A DNA stretch of 64,000 bases, from NCBI GenBank assembly GCA_013361525.1, contig JABFXY010000034.1:19800-83799 (forward strand), given 5' to 3'. Below the pieces are notes generated by a model that worked only from the letters and a program-made list of their open reading frames with translations, was not told the DNA's origin and made no database searches. A program made the translations under genes and the position numbers. Of this stretch, positions 1-7,966 are shown piece after piece; position 1 is the first letter of the stretch; every line of letters begins with the position of its first letter. This stretch comes from Polyangiaceae bacterium. Lineage in GTDB: Bacteria; Myxococcota_A; Polyangia; Polyangiales; Polyangiaceae.

Positions 1-1
1 G

Positions 2-1708
2 CTCGCCCCGCGCGCGGTCGTCCGAACCGACTTCGCCGAGCTGGGCTGGCTCGGGGTGATGAACCTCGCGAACACAACGCCGTTGCCGACTTTCCCGCAG
101 ACGAATCGCGACGGTCGCACCGGCCGTCGCCTGCTGATGACGTACGACGCCGGCCGTCCGTCGGAAATCGACCCGCGCTCGTTTACGCCCGTCGCGCCCG
201 TGGGCGACACTTCACGATACACCCCCGCGGTGAACAGCTCGTTCAGCCCGATGATCATGACGTCGGGCCACCCCGTCTACGACCCGGAGCCGAGCCGGGG
301 TTGCCCGCAAGGCCGCCTCTTCTATACGCACCTCGTTCCGAGCGCGCTCGACTTTCTACACCCGAGTCAACGCGCGATTCGTGCGGACCTTCATGTCATG
401 AGCTGGGACGGCACGTCGAGCCCATCCCGGCCGCTTCGCGTGTGCGTGGACGGAGAGCCGGTGGTGCTCGATCAAGCGTCGGCGCATCAGATCTGCCTCA
501 CGCGCGATCACATCGTCGTCTTCAACGCGACGCTCGTCTTGAACGGGTCCGCGCTCGCAGAGCCGATCCTCGCAATGCTCCACAAGTCCGCGCGCGACGC
601 GTGGCCGGCGGCGATTCGGTCGGTCTTCGATCGCCTCTTCCGCTCCGCCTCGCAATGGATGCACGCCCCGGTACCCTCGCCGCGTTGCCCTGTCTTCGTG
701 ATCGCTAAACGCGAAATCGAGGATGCCCTGCGTGAGGGACGCGATCGCGTCGAGTCCCACCGCTTCATCCTTCCTAGCGAGCTGTCCCATGCTGTCGCCG
801 ATTACGACGACGCCGGCGGCCTGATTACCGTCTTCGCACAACACAACATCGGAGCGGATCCGGCGGACCAGGTCGAAGAAGGTGACCGCCTCGTCGACGG
901 CCGTATCGTAGAGCGCGATTTTCTCGGGCTGTTCACCGGCTCCACCGATCTGAACCAGGTTCGCAAACACGTGCTCGACGTCCGCACCGGCGGCATCTCG
1001 ACGACGGCGTTCCCGGATCCCGAAGACCCGAAAACCTTCCGCTATGGATTGAACCTCTTGCCGCCCGTCGCGCCGGTCGCGTTCGCACCCGCGAGCGAGC
1101 CGGGACGCGTCGGCGATCTCACGCGGTCGATCGAGCGCCTCGATACGACGTATTGGATCTCGGGAGGATGGATCCCCGATGTCGCCTCGGAACGCGCCTT
1201 CGACAACTTCCGCGGAGCGAATCATCCGCGGCTGGTGCCCGAAGCGGAGTATCGCGCGCGCGCAGCCGATTCATCGAACACCGTGCAGCTGTTCGCGCTC
1301 GATCATGACCTCCACCTCGAATCGAGCTACGCGTTCCCACACGGCTGGTTCATGGGCACGCCGGTCTGGATTCCAAAGCCCGGCGCTCGGTCGACGCGCG
1401 AGGGGTGGCTCGTCGGACCGGTCTGGGGCCCAGACGACGCACACGTCGAGATATGGGTGTTCGACACGGCAACCGCACTGTCCGAGGGCCCGGTTTGTAA
1501 GCTCGGCCCCGCGGTGGGCGAGCTCGGTCTTCGCCCGGGGTTCCCTCTGCACGGCACCTGGCTCGATCGCGAAGGCATCGAAGCCTGGGAGCGTCCGACA
1601 TATCGAACGGAGCTGGAGGATGTTCCGACGTACGTGAAGCTCGCGGAAGCAGCGGTGATGGGTGGTGGGCTCCTGACGCGCGCCGTGAGGCAGCTATTTG
1701 GAGAGTAG
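2..1708 (+). CDS. carotenoid cleavage oxygenase family protein (5' end outside window)
   Basis: Predicted non-haem Fe(II) dioxygenase of the carotenoid oxygenase/RPE65 family, which splits double bonds of carotenoids, apocarotenoids or stilbenes. The four expected iron-ligand histidines can be proposed: in GHPVYDP (about base 269), in RDHIVVF (about 509), in AQHNIGAD (about 842) and in LHGTW near the C-terminus (about 1550). The frame is open from base 2, and the residues before the first Met codon (59; a GTG is at 56) continue family-like sequence, with the conserved NTxxLP stretch following at once. The true start is therefore upstream and the visible 568 residues are a partial protein. It converges on the next gene with a 2-bp gap. 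Substrate cannot be told from sequence. Confidence 0.9.
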   Translation, partial: LAPRAVVRTDFAELGWLGVMNLANTTPLPTFPQTNRDGRTGRRLLMTYDAGRPSEIDPRSFTPVAPVGDTSRYTPAVNSSFSPMIMTSGHPVYDPEPSRGCPQGRLFYTHLVPSALDFLHPSQRAIRADLHVMSWDGTSSPSRPLRVCVDGEPVVLDQASAHQICLTRDHIVVFNATLVLNGSALAEPILAMLHKSARDAWPAAIRSVFDRLFRSASQWMHAPVPSPRCPVFVIAKREIEDALREGRDRVESHRFILPSELSHAVADYDDAGGLITVFAQHNIGADPADQVEEGDRLVDGRIVERDFLGLFTGSTDLNQVRKHVLDVRTGGISTTAFPDPEDPKTFRYGLNLLPPVAPVAFAPASEPGRVGDLTRSIERLDTTYWISGGWIPDVASERAFDNFRGANHPRLVPEAEYRARAADSSNTVQLFALDHDLHLESSYAFPHGWFMGTPVWIPKPGARSTREGWLVGPVWGPDDAHVEIWVFDTATALSEGPVCKLGPAVGELGLRPGFPLHGTWLDREGIEAWERPTYRTELEDVPTYVKLAEAAVMGGGLLTRAVRQLFGE

Positions 1709-1710
1709 CC

Positions 1711-2094
1711 CTACACCGTATTCTTGGTGCTGCGCACTGCGAGAACCGCGAATAGCAAGAAGGCGGCGAGACCTCCACCCATGAACGGGTAGGTGTTCGT
1801 CTGCGAAGCCTGAAAGGTTCGCAGGCTTTCCGTGCCGCTCTTCAACGTCAGCGTAGCGTCGAGGTAGTCCGACCGATCGTCGGCGACGACGTTCCCCTTT
1901 TCGTCGAACCGAACCTTGTCGAGCGTTGCCCGCGCGGACGAGAGTTCATTGCGGGTCTCGTCCATATGCCGTTGATGATGTTGATAGTCGTGGACCCCGA
2001 CACCCGCCGCGCCGAGGCCGAGGAGCGCGAGGAATCCGGCGGCGAAGGTCGTCGCGGTGAAGGAGCGGCGAGGAGCCACCGATGCGGTTGCCAT
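1711..2094 (-). CDS. hypothetical small protein with two membrane segments
   Basis: A 127-residue protein of no recognised family. It has a hydrophobic segment near residues 18-37, a polar charged middle of about 65 residues that includes a short coiled-coil-like stretch (HMDETRNELSSARATLD), and a second hydrophobic segment near 104-121 ending in a basic tail. This suggests a hairpin inner-membrane protein with a soluble loop, probably periplasmic. It is divergent from the ferritin-like gene that follows. Coding character (third-position GC, no competing frame of better quality) supports it, but no function is offered. Confidence 0.68.
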   Translation of the reverse strand: MATASVAPRRSFTATTFAAGFLALLGLGAAGVGVHDYQHHQRHMDETRNELSSARATLDKVRFDEKGNVVADDRSDYLDATLTLKSGTESLRTFQASQTNTYPFMGGGLAAFLLFAVLAVRSTKNTV

Positions 2095-2207
2095 GGCCCG
2101 TCATACGACGAGAACGGTAGAACCCACACTCGGGTTTCGACGCGCGGAAATAACGCCGAGAACGGGCTTTTCGCTCCGCCCCCTCGGATTGCCGGTATCG
2201 TCGGCGG

Positions 2208-3497
2208 ATGGACAGGCGGAAGTCGACCTCGCAGGACGTCCTCAAATCCCAGGCACGAAGACTCCGCGCGCGAATCGCCCTGACGGTTGGGCTCTCGTCG
2301 GCCGGCTGCGCCGCGGCCGGTACGCAGGACGATGGCTCGACCATCACGGTAGCCACGGTGACGTCTGACCCCACGGCAACCGCACAGGCGACAACCGCGA
2401 CGAGCCCGACGGCGACGAGTGAAGCGACCGAGGTCGCCACGGGCCCGGACCCGGCCGCGACGACCACCAGCGCGACCACGACGGAGGGGTCGGCCGTGCG
2501 GTTGCGGCGGCCCGGTTGGAAGAGCGGGGCAAACTATTGCCTCGGGCGCTCCGATGCGAATCCATCCGGGAAGGACTGCGGCACCATTCCGCCGTTCGAC
2601 GCGCTACGGACGATTCCTGATCAACCAAATGGCATGTATGGCTTCGAGCTCGACCCGGATGCGACCTCGGCCGAGCGGAAGAAGATCGCCGATGCGTGCT
2701 GTTTCAGGGTCATTCGCCCGCGCCTTGGCCGCCCACTCCGAACGGGCGACAGCGAGCGCACGCCGATTCGCGCAGAGATCGTGCGCCGCCCCGAGTGGAC
2801 CGAAGACACCGGCCGATTCCTGGCGGCGGGCGCGCCCTCCGAAGAGCGGCGCGCCGCAGCGCGCGCGTGGATCGACGACGCGCTCCTCGAGCACGCGTCG
2901 GCGGCGGAGTTTGCACGTCTCTCGTTGTCGCTCCTCGCCCTCGGCGCCCCTCCGGAGCTGGTGCGGCAAGCCCACGAAGCCGCGCTCGACGAGCTTCGGC
3001 ACGCCACCATTGCATTCTCCATCGCGAGCGATTTGGAGGGGGCTCCTGTTGGCCCCGGAACGTTGCCGGTCGAGCGATCGCGGGTGGACACCGACTTCGT
3101 TTCCCTCGTCGAGGCGTGTTTGCTCGACGGCTGTATCGGCGAAATGCTCGCGAGCCTGGAAGCCGCAACAGCGGCCGAACATTGCGACGTTCCTACCATT
3201 CGAGAAGCTCTGACGAGCATTGCCGACGACGAGGCGAAACACGCCGGCCTCGCTTACGCCATCGTCACTTGGGCGCTCGAAGCGGCGCCGCTCGAGGCTC
3301 GACGCACGATTGCCGGGATGTTGCAAACCGTGCGCGCCGCTCTCGTTCAGGAGCTCGAGCTCACGAATGCCGAACGGCCTGAACGGCCCGTGTCGGTCGC
3401 CACGTGGGGAAGGCTGGACCCTACCGACGCGGCTCGCGTGCATCATGCTTGTGTGAAAGACGTCGTGCTCCCGCTGTTGTCGGCGTTGGCTGCGTAA
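2208..3497 (+). CDS. ferritin-like di-iron domain lipoprotein
   Basis: A 429-residue protein with a signal-like N-terminus ending in a lipobox-like SSAGC, then a Thr/Ala-rich low-complexity spacer, a short Cys-containing region (ACCFRVIR...LGRPL) and a C-terminal four-helix ferritin-like domain. The helices carry a complete set of candidate di-iron ligands: E in LLEHASAAEF, E and H in DELRH, E in LVEACLLDG, and E and H in DDEAKH. Members of this superfamily bind iron or carry out di-iron redox chemistry. An envelope location is inferred from the lipobox. A paralogue with the same helix order and the same CC...GRPL element lies at 29792-30901. Substrate and activity are unknown. Confidence 0.84.
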   Translation: MDRRKSTSQDVLKSQARRLRARIALTVGLSSAGCAAAGTQDDGSTITVATVTSDPTATAQATTATSPTATSEATEVATGPDPAATTTSATTTEGSAVRLRRPGWKSGANYCLGRSDANPSGKDCGTIPPFDALRTIPDQPNGMYGFELDPDATSAERKKIADACCFRVIRPRLGRPLRTGDSERTPIRAEIVRRPEWTEDTGRFLAAGAPSEERRAAARAWIDDALLEHASAAEFARLSLSLLALGAPPELVRQAHEAALDELRHATIAFSIASDLEGAPVGPGTLPVERSRVDTDFVSLVEACLLDGCIGEMLASLEAATAAEHCDVPTIREALTSIADDEAKHAGLAYAIVTWALEAAPLEARRTIAGMLQTVRAALVQELELTNAERPERPVSVATWGRLDPTDAARVHHACVKDVVLPLLSALAA

Positions 3498-3507
3498 GCC
3501 GATGGCG

Positions 3508-4389
3508 TCAACCTTCGCGCGCGGCACGCTCGAGCGGCGGGACGTCGCGCTTGCGGTACTCGGTCGGTGGAACCCCGCGAACGCGCTTGAACGCCTTGCT
3601 GAACGCGAACTCGGACTCGTACCCTATCTCGCTCGCGATCTCGGCAATCGCCTTGTTCGTATCGCGGAGCGCGCGTGCAGCGAGCGTCATCCGCCAGTTC
3701 GTGAGGTACGTGAGCGGAGGCTCCCCGACGAGCGAAGTGAAGTGACGCGCCAGCGATGCGCGCGAGACACCGACGTCCTGCGCGAGCCCCTCGAGCGTCC
3801 ATGGGCGGGCAGGCAATTGATGGATCAATGCGAGCGCGCGGCCGATCCGCGGTTCGTGAAGCGCACCGAGCCACCCCGCGCTGGCCTCGTTCTCTTCCGC
3901 CATCCAGCCCCGAAACGCATAGAGGAGTAGAGCCTCTGCAAGGCGGCTCGCAATGGCGGAGCTGCCGGGCGTGCTCTGCGCCGCCTCTTTTGCGAGCAGC
4001 GCAATCAGCGTTTCGATCTCGTCGTAACCACGACGCACGTGGAGGACCGGCGGCAAAAGCGACAAGAGCGGATGGCTCGCCTCCTCGTCGAAGGCATATG
4101 CACCACATATCAGGTGCGTCACCTTGCTCGTGGGTTTTGCATGCCCGTTCTTGCTCGAGTGAAGCGAGTGCGACCAACCACGCGGGAGGAGAACGAGGTC
4201 GCCTTCGTCGACGAGGCGCGGTTCGCGCCCGTCCCTCACCCGGAGCCAGCAGGCCCCGCGGGCGACGATATGAAACCCGATCTTCGCGGCCTTCTTGAAG
4301 CGAAGGTCCCAGGGCGCCCGGTGCTCTTCGTTCGCGAAGAGAAGCCCGCCGATGCGCATCGCGGAGAACACGTCTGCGAGCACGTCCAT
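3508..4389 (-). CDS. AraC-family regulator with N-terminal cupin sensor
   Basis: Transcriptional regulator with an N-terminal cupin-type ligand pocket (about residues 10-120, as in the AraC-binding Cupin_6 group) and a C-terminal pair of helix-turn-helix motifs (about 190-285). The second HTH region carries the hallmark EIASEIGYESEFAFSKAFKR...PPTEYR. ATG at 4389 was preferred over the GTG just upstream. It is transcribed away from the DUF3224 and ABM genes that start at 4514, with about 120 bp between, so it may regulate them or itself. This arrangement (AraC regulator beside small enzyme genes) is common for stress or detoxification genes, but the effector is unknown. Confidence 0.93.
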   Translation of the reverse strand: MDVLADVFSAMRIGGLLFANEEHRAPWDLRFKKAAKIGFHIVARGACWLRVRDGREPRLVDEGDLVLLPRGWSHSLHSSKNGHAKPTSKVTHLICGAYAFDEEASHPLLSLLPPVLHVRRGYDEIETLIALLAKEAAQSTPGSSAIASRLAEALLLYAFRGWMAEENEASAGWLGALHEPRIGRALALIHQLPARPWTLEGLAQDVGVSRASLARHFTSLVGEPPLTYLTNWRMTLAARALRDTNKAIAEIASEIGYESEFAFSKAFKRVRGVPPTEYRKRDVPPLERAAREG

Positions 4390-4513
4390 CACCGACGGCT
4401 CGCACGTCGGCGACGCGTTGTCGACGGCGTGAGACGATTGGACATGCCTTCGAGCACGCCAGCCATGGTGAAGGAGCCACGCTGCGCCTTACGGTCTCGC
4501 TCGGAGGCAACGA

Positions 4514-4930
4514 ATGAGCGAGTCGATCAAGACCGATAGAGCAAAGGGCACCGTCAAGACCACGAGCTGGGATCCCAAACCCTACGACGAGCTGAAGGAC
4601 GGACCTACGCTCGTCGAGATCCACGTCACGGAGACGTTTACCGGAGACATCGAAGGTGAAGGAACCGTGCGCTTCCTTCAGACGTTGAAGAAGGACGGCT
4701 CAGCGAGCTTCGTCGGTGTCGAGCGAATTGCCGGGACACTCGCCGGCAAGCGCGGCACGTTCGTCCTGCAAGACGAGGGCACGCTCGTCGGGACGAAGGT
4801 CAAAGGCACATGGTCGGTCGTCCCCGGTTCGGGGACGGGGGAGCTGGTCGGCCTTCGCGGCGAGGGCGGATTCGAGGCGGAGCTCGGGCAGCACGCATCG
4901 GTCTGGCTCGACTATCGATTCGATCACTGA
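4514..4930 (+). CDS. DUF3224 domain-containing protein
   Basis: A 138-residue protein matching the DUF3224 pattern: an N-terminal strand with a Trp (TTSWDPKPY), a middle EGEGTVRFLQ...GVERIAGTLAGKRGTFVLQ section and a C-terminal PGSGTGELVGLRGEG signature. Known members are small, soluble beta-barrel-like (allene-oxide-cyclase-like) proteins of unknown biochemical role. ATG is preceded by GGAGGCAACGA. The next gene starts 4 bp after its stop, so the two are probably co-transcribed. The AraC gene on the other strand is the likely local regulator. Confidence 0.88.
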   Translation: MSESIKTDRAKGTVKTTSWDPKPYDELKDGPTLVEIHVTETFTGDIEGEGTVRFLQTLKKDGSASFVGVERIAGTLAGKRGTFVLQDEGTLVGTKVKGTWSVVPGSGTGELVGLRGEGGFEAELGQHASVWLDYRFDH

Positions 4931-4934
4931 CGTC

Positions 4935-5501
4935 GTGGACGGTGCGAGGGATCCCGACGACGACACCAACTCCCCGGTGACCGTCGTCGTCACGCGGACG
5001 GTGAAGCGAGGCCGCGAAGCAAAATACGAGGAGTACCTTCGAGACATCACGACGGTAGCGCGCGAATTTCCCGGACACCTCGGCGTGAACGTGATTCGTC
5101 CGGCGTCGCCGGGTGCTCGCGAGTACCTGTTGGTTTTCCGCTTCGACTCGGCGAAGAGCCTGCGCCGATGGGAAAACTCGCGCGAACGTGAGGTGTGGGT
5201 CGCGAAGGCGGCGGCGCTCACGGAAGGCGCGACGACCGTGCAGGAGCTCACCGGGATGGAGGGGTGGTTCGCCGTTCACGGCCGAACTGCCCCTCCCCCC
5301 CCGCGCTACAAGATGGCCATCCTCAGCTTTGTCGGCGCCGTTCCAGTCATTCAAATCTTGAACGCGTTCCTGGTCCCCCGTCTCGACTGGCTGCCCGCTC
5401 TCGCGCGCGGCGCGATCATCGGCGCGGTGATGGTCGTCCTGATGACGTACGTCGTCATGCCGAACATCGCGCGTCTCTTCGCACGCTGGCTATACCCCTG
5501 A
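4935..5501 (+). CDS. antibiotic biosynthesis monooxygenase (ABM) domain membrane protein
   Basis: A protein of about 188 residues with an N-terminal ABM ferredoxin-like fold (strand VTVVVTRTVKRG, then helices and the FPGHLGVNVIRP and YLLVFRFDS strands) followed by two hydrophobic segments near the C-terminus (about residues 120-140 and 150-172). Soluble ABM proteins are cofactor-free quinone-type monooxygenases or haem-linked enzymes. The two-helix membrane tail is typical of a bacterial subgroup of unknown substrate. GTG at 4935 is chosen because it lies just after the DUF3224 stop; GTG 4977 is an alternative. The reading frame is open further upstream, but only across the DUF3224 gene. Confidence 0.84.
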   Translation: MDGARDPDDDTNSPVTVVVTRTVKRGREAKYEEYLRDITTVAREFPGHLGVNVIRPASPGAREYLLVFRFDSAKSLRRWENSREREVWVAKAAALTEGATTVQELTGMEGWFAVHGRTAPPPPRYKMAILSFVGAVPVIQILNAFLVPRLDWLPALARGAIIGAVMVVLMTYVVMPNIARLFARWLYP

Positions 5502-5535
5502 CTTCCAATGGATCTGCGCGGGTCCCGGCCGCCCC

Positions 5536-5847
5536 TCAGCGCCGCTGTTGCGCTGCGCGCCGTCGCGCCTCCTCCGCATCTTGCATCGCAATGGTCGCCA
5601 TTCCCGCAGTCACTGCGGCATTGGACGGCGCAGGCTGGTCCGGCGGCTGGCAAACACAGCCCACGTTGTTGGCCATGATCGCCACCGCGCCGAGCTTCAT
5701 GCCGATGGATTCACAATGCGTTTTGCATGTGGTGGCGGAGTCGGACGGCACGTCGACCATGCCTCCGACGCCGACGGTGGCTTTGCAGGCACTGACGAAT
5801 ACCGCTATCGCGAGGATTCCACGCACCTCGAGTCGACGTGTCTTCAT
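5536..5847 (-). CDS. hypothetical lipoprotein with Cys-containing core
   Basis: A 103-residue protein starting MKTRRLEVRG with a short hydrophobic stretch and a lipobox-like VFVSAC, so probably a lipoprotein. The mature part has four further cysteines (TTCKTHCES and VGCVCQPP), which could form two disulfides in the periplasm, and ends in a basic, Ala/Arg-rich tail (EEARRRAAQQRR). An ATG 15 bases upstream is possible, but the chosen start gives a standard signal peptide. No family recognised. Confidence 0.66.
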   Translation of the reverse strand: MKTRRLEVRGILAIAVFVSACKATVGVGGMVDVPSDSATTCKTHCESIGMKLGAVAIMANNVGCVCQPPDQPAPSNAAVTAGMATIAMQDAEEARRRAAQQRR

Positions 5848-5929
5848 GGGATCCGTTAACACGGTCCGTCGAAAAATGGCAGCACCCCTGTCGAGCCGAC
5901 AAAGACGCGAATCGACTGTGAGCCCTTCT

Positions 5930-6508
5930 TCATCCGGGCGGAAGAAACACCATCGGGATCGTCACGGTCGCGCCCGGTTTGTCCGCAGTCGGGAACAGCG
6001 TGGCAGAGACCTCGCGAACGATACAGAGAACCAATTGGTCAGGTGCGTTCGACGGTCCGTGATTGGTAGAGAGCACATCGCCCTTCGGCCCTACTTCGAC
6101 GACCAGCGTCAGCTCCCCGGCGATGCCCGGGTCGGTTTGCAGAGCACGCGCGTAACAACGCCGAAGCCTGGGTCGCAAACGCGCAACGACGGTTCCGGCG
6201 CCGGTCACACCGTCCGCGGTGGCCGTCCCGAGCACGACATTCCCGTTCCGATTCTTGGTGGTCGGCCCTACGGACGAGTGATTCTCGTTCTCCGGACTAC
6301 TGCCGACGACCGTTGCGTCCGAGCTCGCCGTCGCCTCGACGGGCGGGGTGTCCGTCACGGGCTCCGCCGACGACGCAACAGAGGCGGAGATCACCTGCGT
6401 CGCCGCACCGGCAATTGGCTTCGCCGAAGCAGCGTCGGAAGCCGAGCCGCAGGCATTCCCCGTCGACGCCAGCCATAGGGTCAGCAAGAGAATGCGGCTT
6501 GATCTCAC
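5930..6508 (-). CDS. lipoprotein with AgmX/PglI-type C-terminal domain
   Basis: A 192-residue lipoprotein: signal peptide with lipobox (ASTGNAC), a Ser/Thr/Ala-rich spacer to about residue 90, then a compact C-terminal domain. That domain has the AgmX/PglI-type pattern RCYARAL...GELTLVVEVGPKGDV...CIVREV...FP...VTIPMVF, with two conserved Cys and a TonB-C-like strand order. The domain is frequent in myxobacteria and is named after gliding-motility proteins, although most copies have no known role. Here it is not next to motility genes, so a function in gliding is not implied. Confidence 0.8.
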   Translation of the reverse strand: MRSSRILLLTLWLASTGNACGSASDAASAKPIAGAATQVISASVASSAEPVTDTPPVEATASSDATVVGSSPENENHSSVGPTTKNRNGNVVLGTATADGVTGAGTVVARLRPRLRRCYARALQTDPGIAGELTLVVEVGPKGDVLSTNHGPSNAPDQLVLCIVREVSATLFPTADKPGATVTIPMVFLPPG

Positions 6509-6583
6509 GCGGCCATTCTAAGCGGCGCCGGCACGGTCGTTGCAGCCGGTTTCCTGAGTCTCGAGCAAAGCAACGGAGCGGCC

Positions 6584-6928
6584 ATGACGCAGTGGACGTA
6601 CGAGAACCTGGGGGCGGCCCGTGAGCGCGTGCAGAGCTTGCTCGAAGACCTGCACCTGGACGCGTATCTGTTCGGTGTCGAGCCACGCGACGGCCGTTGG
6701 GAGGTGCGCGTCGAGTACGCCATATCGCTGGGCTGGCGAACGGCGATCCTGGCGGTCGAAGAGAGCGCGCTCGCTCAATCGGCGACCAATACACGGGTGC
6801 GACGCAATCTCCTCAACGCGTGGCGTGAAGCTCTCTCTGGCGCGAAGCTCGCCCCGCTCGAGCGCACGCGCGCGAATCGTGCCGGAGCTGGGAACGGAGC
6901 CCACCATTTCGGTCCAGCAAGACGCTGA
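6584..6928 (+). CDS. hypothetical protein
   Basis: A 114-residue soluble protein of no recognised family. The first 90 residues look like a small alpha/beta domain (MTQWTYENLGAARER helix, WEVRVEYAISLGW strand, then VEESALAQS and RRNLLNAWREAL helices). The last 25 residues are Ala/Arg-rich and low in order. It has no signal peptide. The GC-skewed third positions favour this frame over the long opposite-strand frame that covers the same bases. Confidence is moderate because there is no homology to lean on. Confidence 0.6.
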   Translation: MTQWTYENLGAARERVQSLLEDLHLDAYLFGVEPRDGRWEVRVEYAISLGWRTAILAVEESALAQSATNTRVRRNLLNAWREALSGAKLAPLERTRANRAGAGNGAHHFGPARR

Positions 6929-6998
6929 CTCATTGCATCGCAGGGCGCCGCGCTCGCACCCGATTGCAGAAGACTCGGAGTCCTGCGATGTTGCGACC

Positions 6999-7334
6999 AT
7001 GACTTTGAAACGATCGCTTTCGATTGCGGTGCTCGGCTCCTTCACCCTCTTCGCCTTCGCCGCCTGCGAAGAGGAAGCAGGAGTCGACGGGGACCCCTGC
7101 GCGGACGGATCCGAGTGTGAGAGCAGGCTCTGCTTCATCGCGGTTTCGGGTGAGCCGGGCGAGTGCCGCGCGGTCCCCTCGAGCTGCGAGGAAAACCCGT
7201 CCTGCACCCAAAGCACATGTTTGGAAGGGATCGAGAGCGAGTGCACCGGCAGCGGCTCCTCGTGTCTCAGCGTCGCCGGCACCGTCACGATCGAGTGCTC
7301 TACGCCGAGCAATGATGGCGGCGGCGGCGCCTGA
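6999..7334 (+). CDS. cysteine-rich lipoprotein
   Basis: A 111-residue protein with a signal peptide (MTLKRSLSIAVLG...) and a lipobox FAAC. It is followed by a mature chain with about ten more cysteines in a DPCADGSECESRLC-type arrangement, then a Gly-rich end (NDGGGGA). The pattern resembles the small disulfide-rich, Dickkopf/EGF-like knots seen in many myxobacterial surface lipoproteins. The ATG at 6999 gives the signal peptide; the open frame upstream lacks one. Function unknown. Confidence 0.76.
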   Translation: MTLKRSLSIAVLGSFTLFAFAACEEEAGVDGDPCADGSECESRLCFIAVSGEPGECRAVPSSCEENPSCTQSTCLEGIESECTGSGSSCLSVAGTVTIECSTPSNDGGGGA

Positions 7335-7384
7335 GCCGTCACTGAGGTGTCGGCTGAGAACGGCCGGTGACGTAGTCTGAAACG

Positions 7385-7918
7385 CTACAGCCGCTTCGCG
7401 AGCACGACACTGCGATAGTTCGTCTCGTCCCATTGCACCGTGTCGACGATCTCGTACCCGCGGCGTACGTACATCTCGACGAGCTGGGTCGCGCGCTCGG
7501 ACGTGTCGCAGGCGATTCGAGCGCCGCCGAGCGCTTTCGCGCGGCCCTCGACGTGGTCCATCAGGGCTTTGCCTATTCCGCGACCTTTGTGCACGGGCTC
7601 GATGCCGAGCTGCTCGAAAGCGTACACGCCGGGATCGGCGTAGAGCTTCACGCGATCGTGGATCGCGCACGGGCCCGGGCTGCGAAGTGTAATCGTCCCG
7701 ACGATGACGCCGTCGAGCTCGGCGACATAGCACTCCCCGCCGAGCGCGCGCTGCTTCGTCTCGTCTTCTGTCTGCTGCGTCGCACCGAACCGCAAGCCTG
7801 CCGCGGCCAGCGGTGCATAGGCGCGGTGAAGCAACGTCGTCAGCTCGGCGAAGGAGTCGCCTTCTTCGAGGCGTCGGATGACGAGTTGCTCGCGTTGCAT
7901 TGTGCCGATGATATTCAT
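7385..7918 (-). CDS. GNAT family N-acetyltransferase
   Basis: A 177-residue enzyme of the GCN5-related N-acetyltransferase superfamily. The acetyl-CoA binding motif A is clear: the strand FEQLGIEPVHKGRGIGKALMDHVE holds the Q/RxxGxG/A-type loop (KGRGIG). The following ARIACDTSE strand and the YVRRGYEIVDTVQW motif B complete the fold. The acceptor substrate cannot be inferred. An internal ATG (7900) is an alternative start. It converges with the Cys-rich lipoprotein gene and is divergent from the M29-like gene at 7967. Confidence 0.88.
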   Translation of the reverse strand: MNIIGTMQREQLVIRRLEEGDSFAELTTLLHRAYAPLAAAGLRFGATQQTEDETKQRALGGECYVAELDGVIVGTITLRSPGPCAIHDRVKLYADPGVYAFEQLGIEPVHKGRGIGKALMDHVEGRAKALGGARIACDTSERATQLVEMYVRRGYEIVDTVQWDETNYRSVVLAKRL

Positions 7919-7966
7919 CGACGGCGGAGCGTCACCGTCGCGCGCAATCGGCTACACTGACAGGTC

